NCBI RefSeq assembly: GCF_010078385.1
Contig: NZ_SIJC01000009.1
Coordinates: 62,001-126,000, forward strand
DNA from: Chengkuizengella sediminis
GTDB lineage: Bacteria > Bacillota > Bacilli > Paenibacillales > KCTC-33759
Reading direction: 5' to 3'
DNA: 64,000 nucleotides
Below the pieces are notes generated by a model, which worked only from the letters and a program-made list of their open reading frames with translations, was not told where the DNA came from and made no database searches. The position numbers were made by a program, and so were the translations under genes. Below, piece by piece: positions 63,798-64,000 of this stretch. Numbering within the stretch: the first letter of the stretch is position 1; every line of letters begins with the position of its first letter.

Positions 63798-64000
63798 ATG
63801 AACTTTACATTTGATGAGTTTAATATAAAAATATCTAATGCTGTGAGTTTTGAACAATTAGGTGAAGAACGTGATCAATTCAATCAAATGATACAAGATC
63901 TCCACTCCTCCATAGAACAAATTAAAGATATAAAATTAATCAACCAAATTCATGATTTGTTTATCCAGAGGACCATTACCTTGTCTGAAATCGAATTAAA
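63798..64000 (+). CDS. start of a DUF294-type nucleotidyltransferase-like protein (partial)
   Basis: Only the first 67 codons are in the window. ATG 63798 follows AGGAGG at a good distance. The visible part is helical (FEQLGEERDQFNQMIQDLHSS) and reaches INQIHDLFIQRTITLSEIEL. This resembles the segment just before the nucleotidyltransferase core in GlnD-related DUF294 proteins. These often follow amtB in Paenibacillus-like genomes. No terminator separates it from amtB, so it may share nitrogen control. Confidence 0.7.
   Translation, partial: MNFTFDEFNIKISNAVSFEQLGEERDQFNQMIQDLHSSIEQIKDIKLINQIHDLFIQRTITLSEIEL

Overview
The window is about 64 kb of low-GC chromosome from an aerobic, endospore-forming member of the Bacillales. 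The evidence is AT-rich codon use, AGGAGG-type ribosome sites, frequent GTG and TTG starts, intrinsic terminators, a CotF-like coat protein, a SleB-type cortex hydrolase, a cytoplasmic-type LysM/M14 peptidase and a GlnR/TnrA box. Several small families (DUF4023-like, DUF3906-like) and the amtB/DUF294 pairing point to the Paenibacillus side of the order. A genus such as Chengkuizengella is only a guess. I see no rRNA, tRNA, CRISPR array, prophage or intact insertion sequence.

Layout. 1-0.8 kb: decayed sequence and a candidate structured RNA. 0.8-9.2 kb: housekeeping and transport genes (Kv-type channel, BdbC, glutamate racemase, LysM/M14 peptidase, HxlR regulator divergent from an aldo/keto reductase, CDF zinc exporter behind an ArsR/CzrA-type palindrome, and a MetP/MetS-like NSS transporter with its 33-residue partner). 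9.6-17.4 kb: a complete tad (type IVc) pilus operon in the order DUF192, flp, flp, tadV, tadE, tadG, rcpC, tadZ, tadA, tadB, tadC, preceded by a class I cyclic-di-GMP riboswitch. 17.6-29.1 kb: a vanadium haloperoxidase/PAP2 protein, a TPP riboswitch with thiC, RDD and MFS membrane proteins, a coat protein, DUF92, an M42 peptidase, a guanylate-kinase-like protein, and a two-gene radical-SAM cassette (ThiH plus a TIGR04053-like SPASM protein).

29.4-40.6 kb holds two tandem RND efflux systems. The first encodes an adaptor lipoprotein, an AcrB-type pump and a TolC-like protein with no visible outer-membrane barrel. The second encodes an adaptor and pump only. 40.6-53 kb: MscS channel, PepF with a possible signal-peptide extension, TerC, an ABC-2 exporter pair, the terpene synthase YtpB, phosphofructokinase, a deaminase, a cystine-type amino acid ABC importer and a compact unknown transcript. 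53-64 kb: a DUF4015 glycoside hydrolase, a DEAD-box helicase with a terminator in its leader, DUF624, 6S RNA, SleB, Tpx, rhomboid, LysR, a YugP-like protease with a MerR regulator, and amtB with a GlnR/TnrA box followed by the start of a DUF294-type gene.

Two systems deserve most attention. One is the cyclic-di-GMP-sensing leader in front of a whole Tad pilus operon, which links a second messenger directly to pilus expression. The other is the RND operon carrying a TolC homologue in a bacterium that should have no outer membrane.
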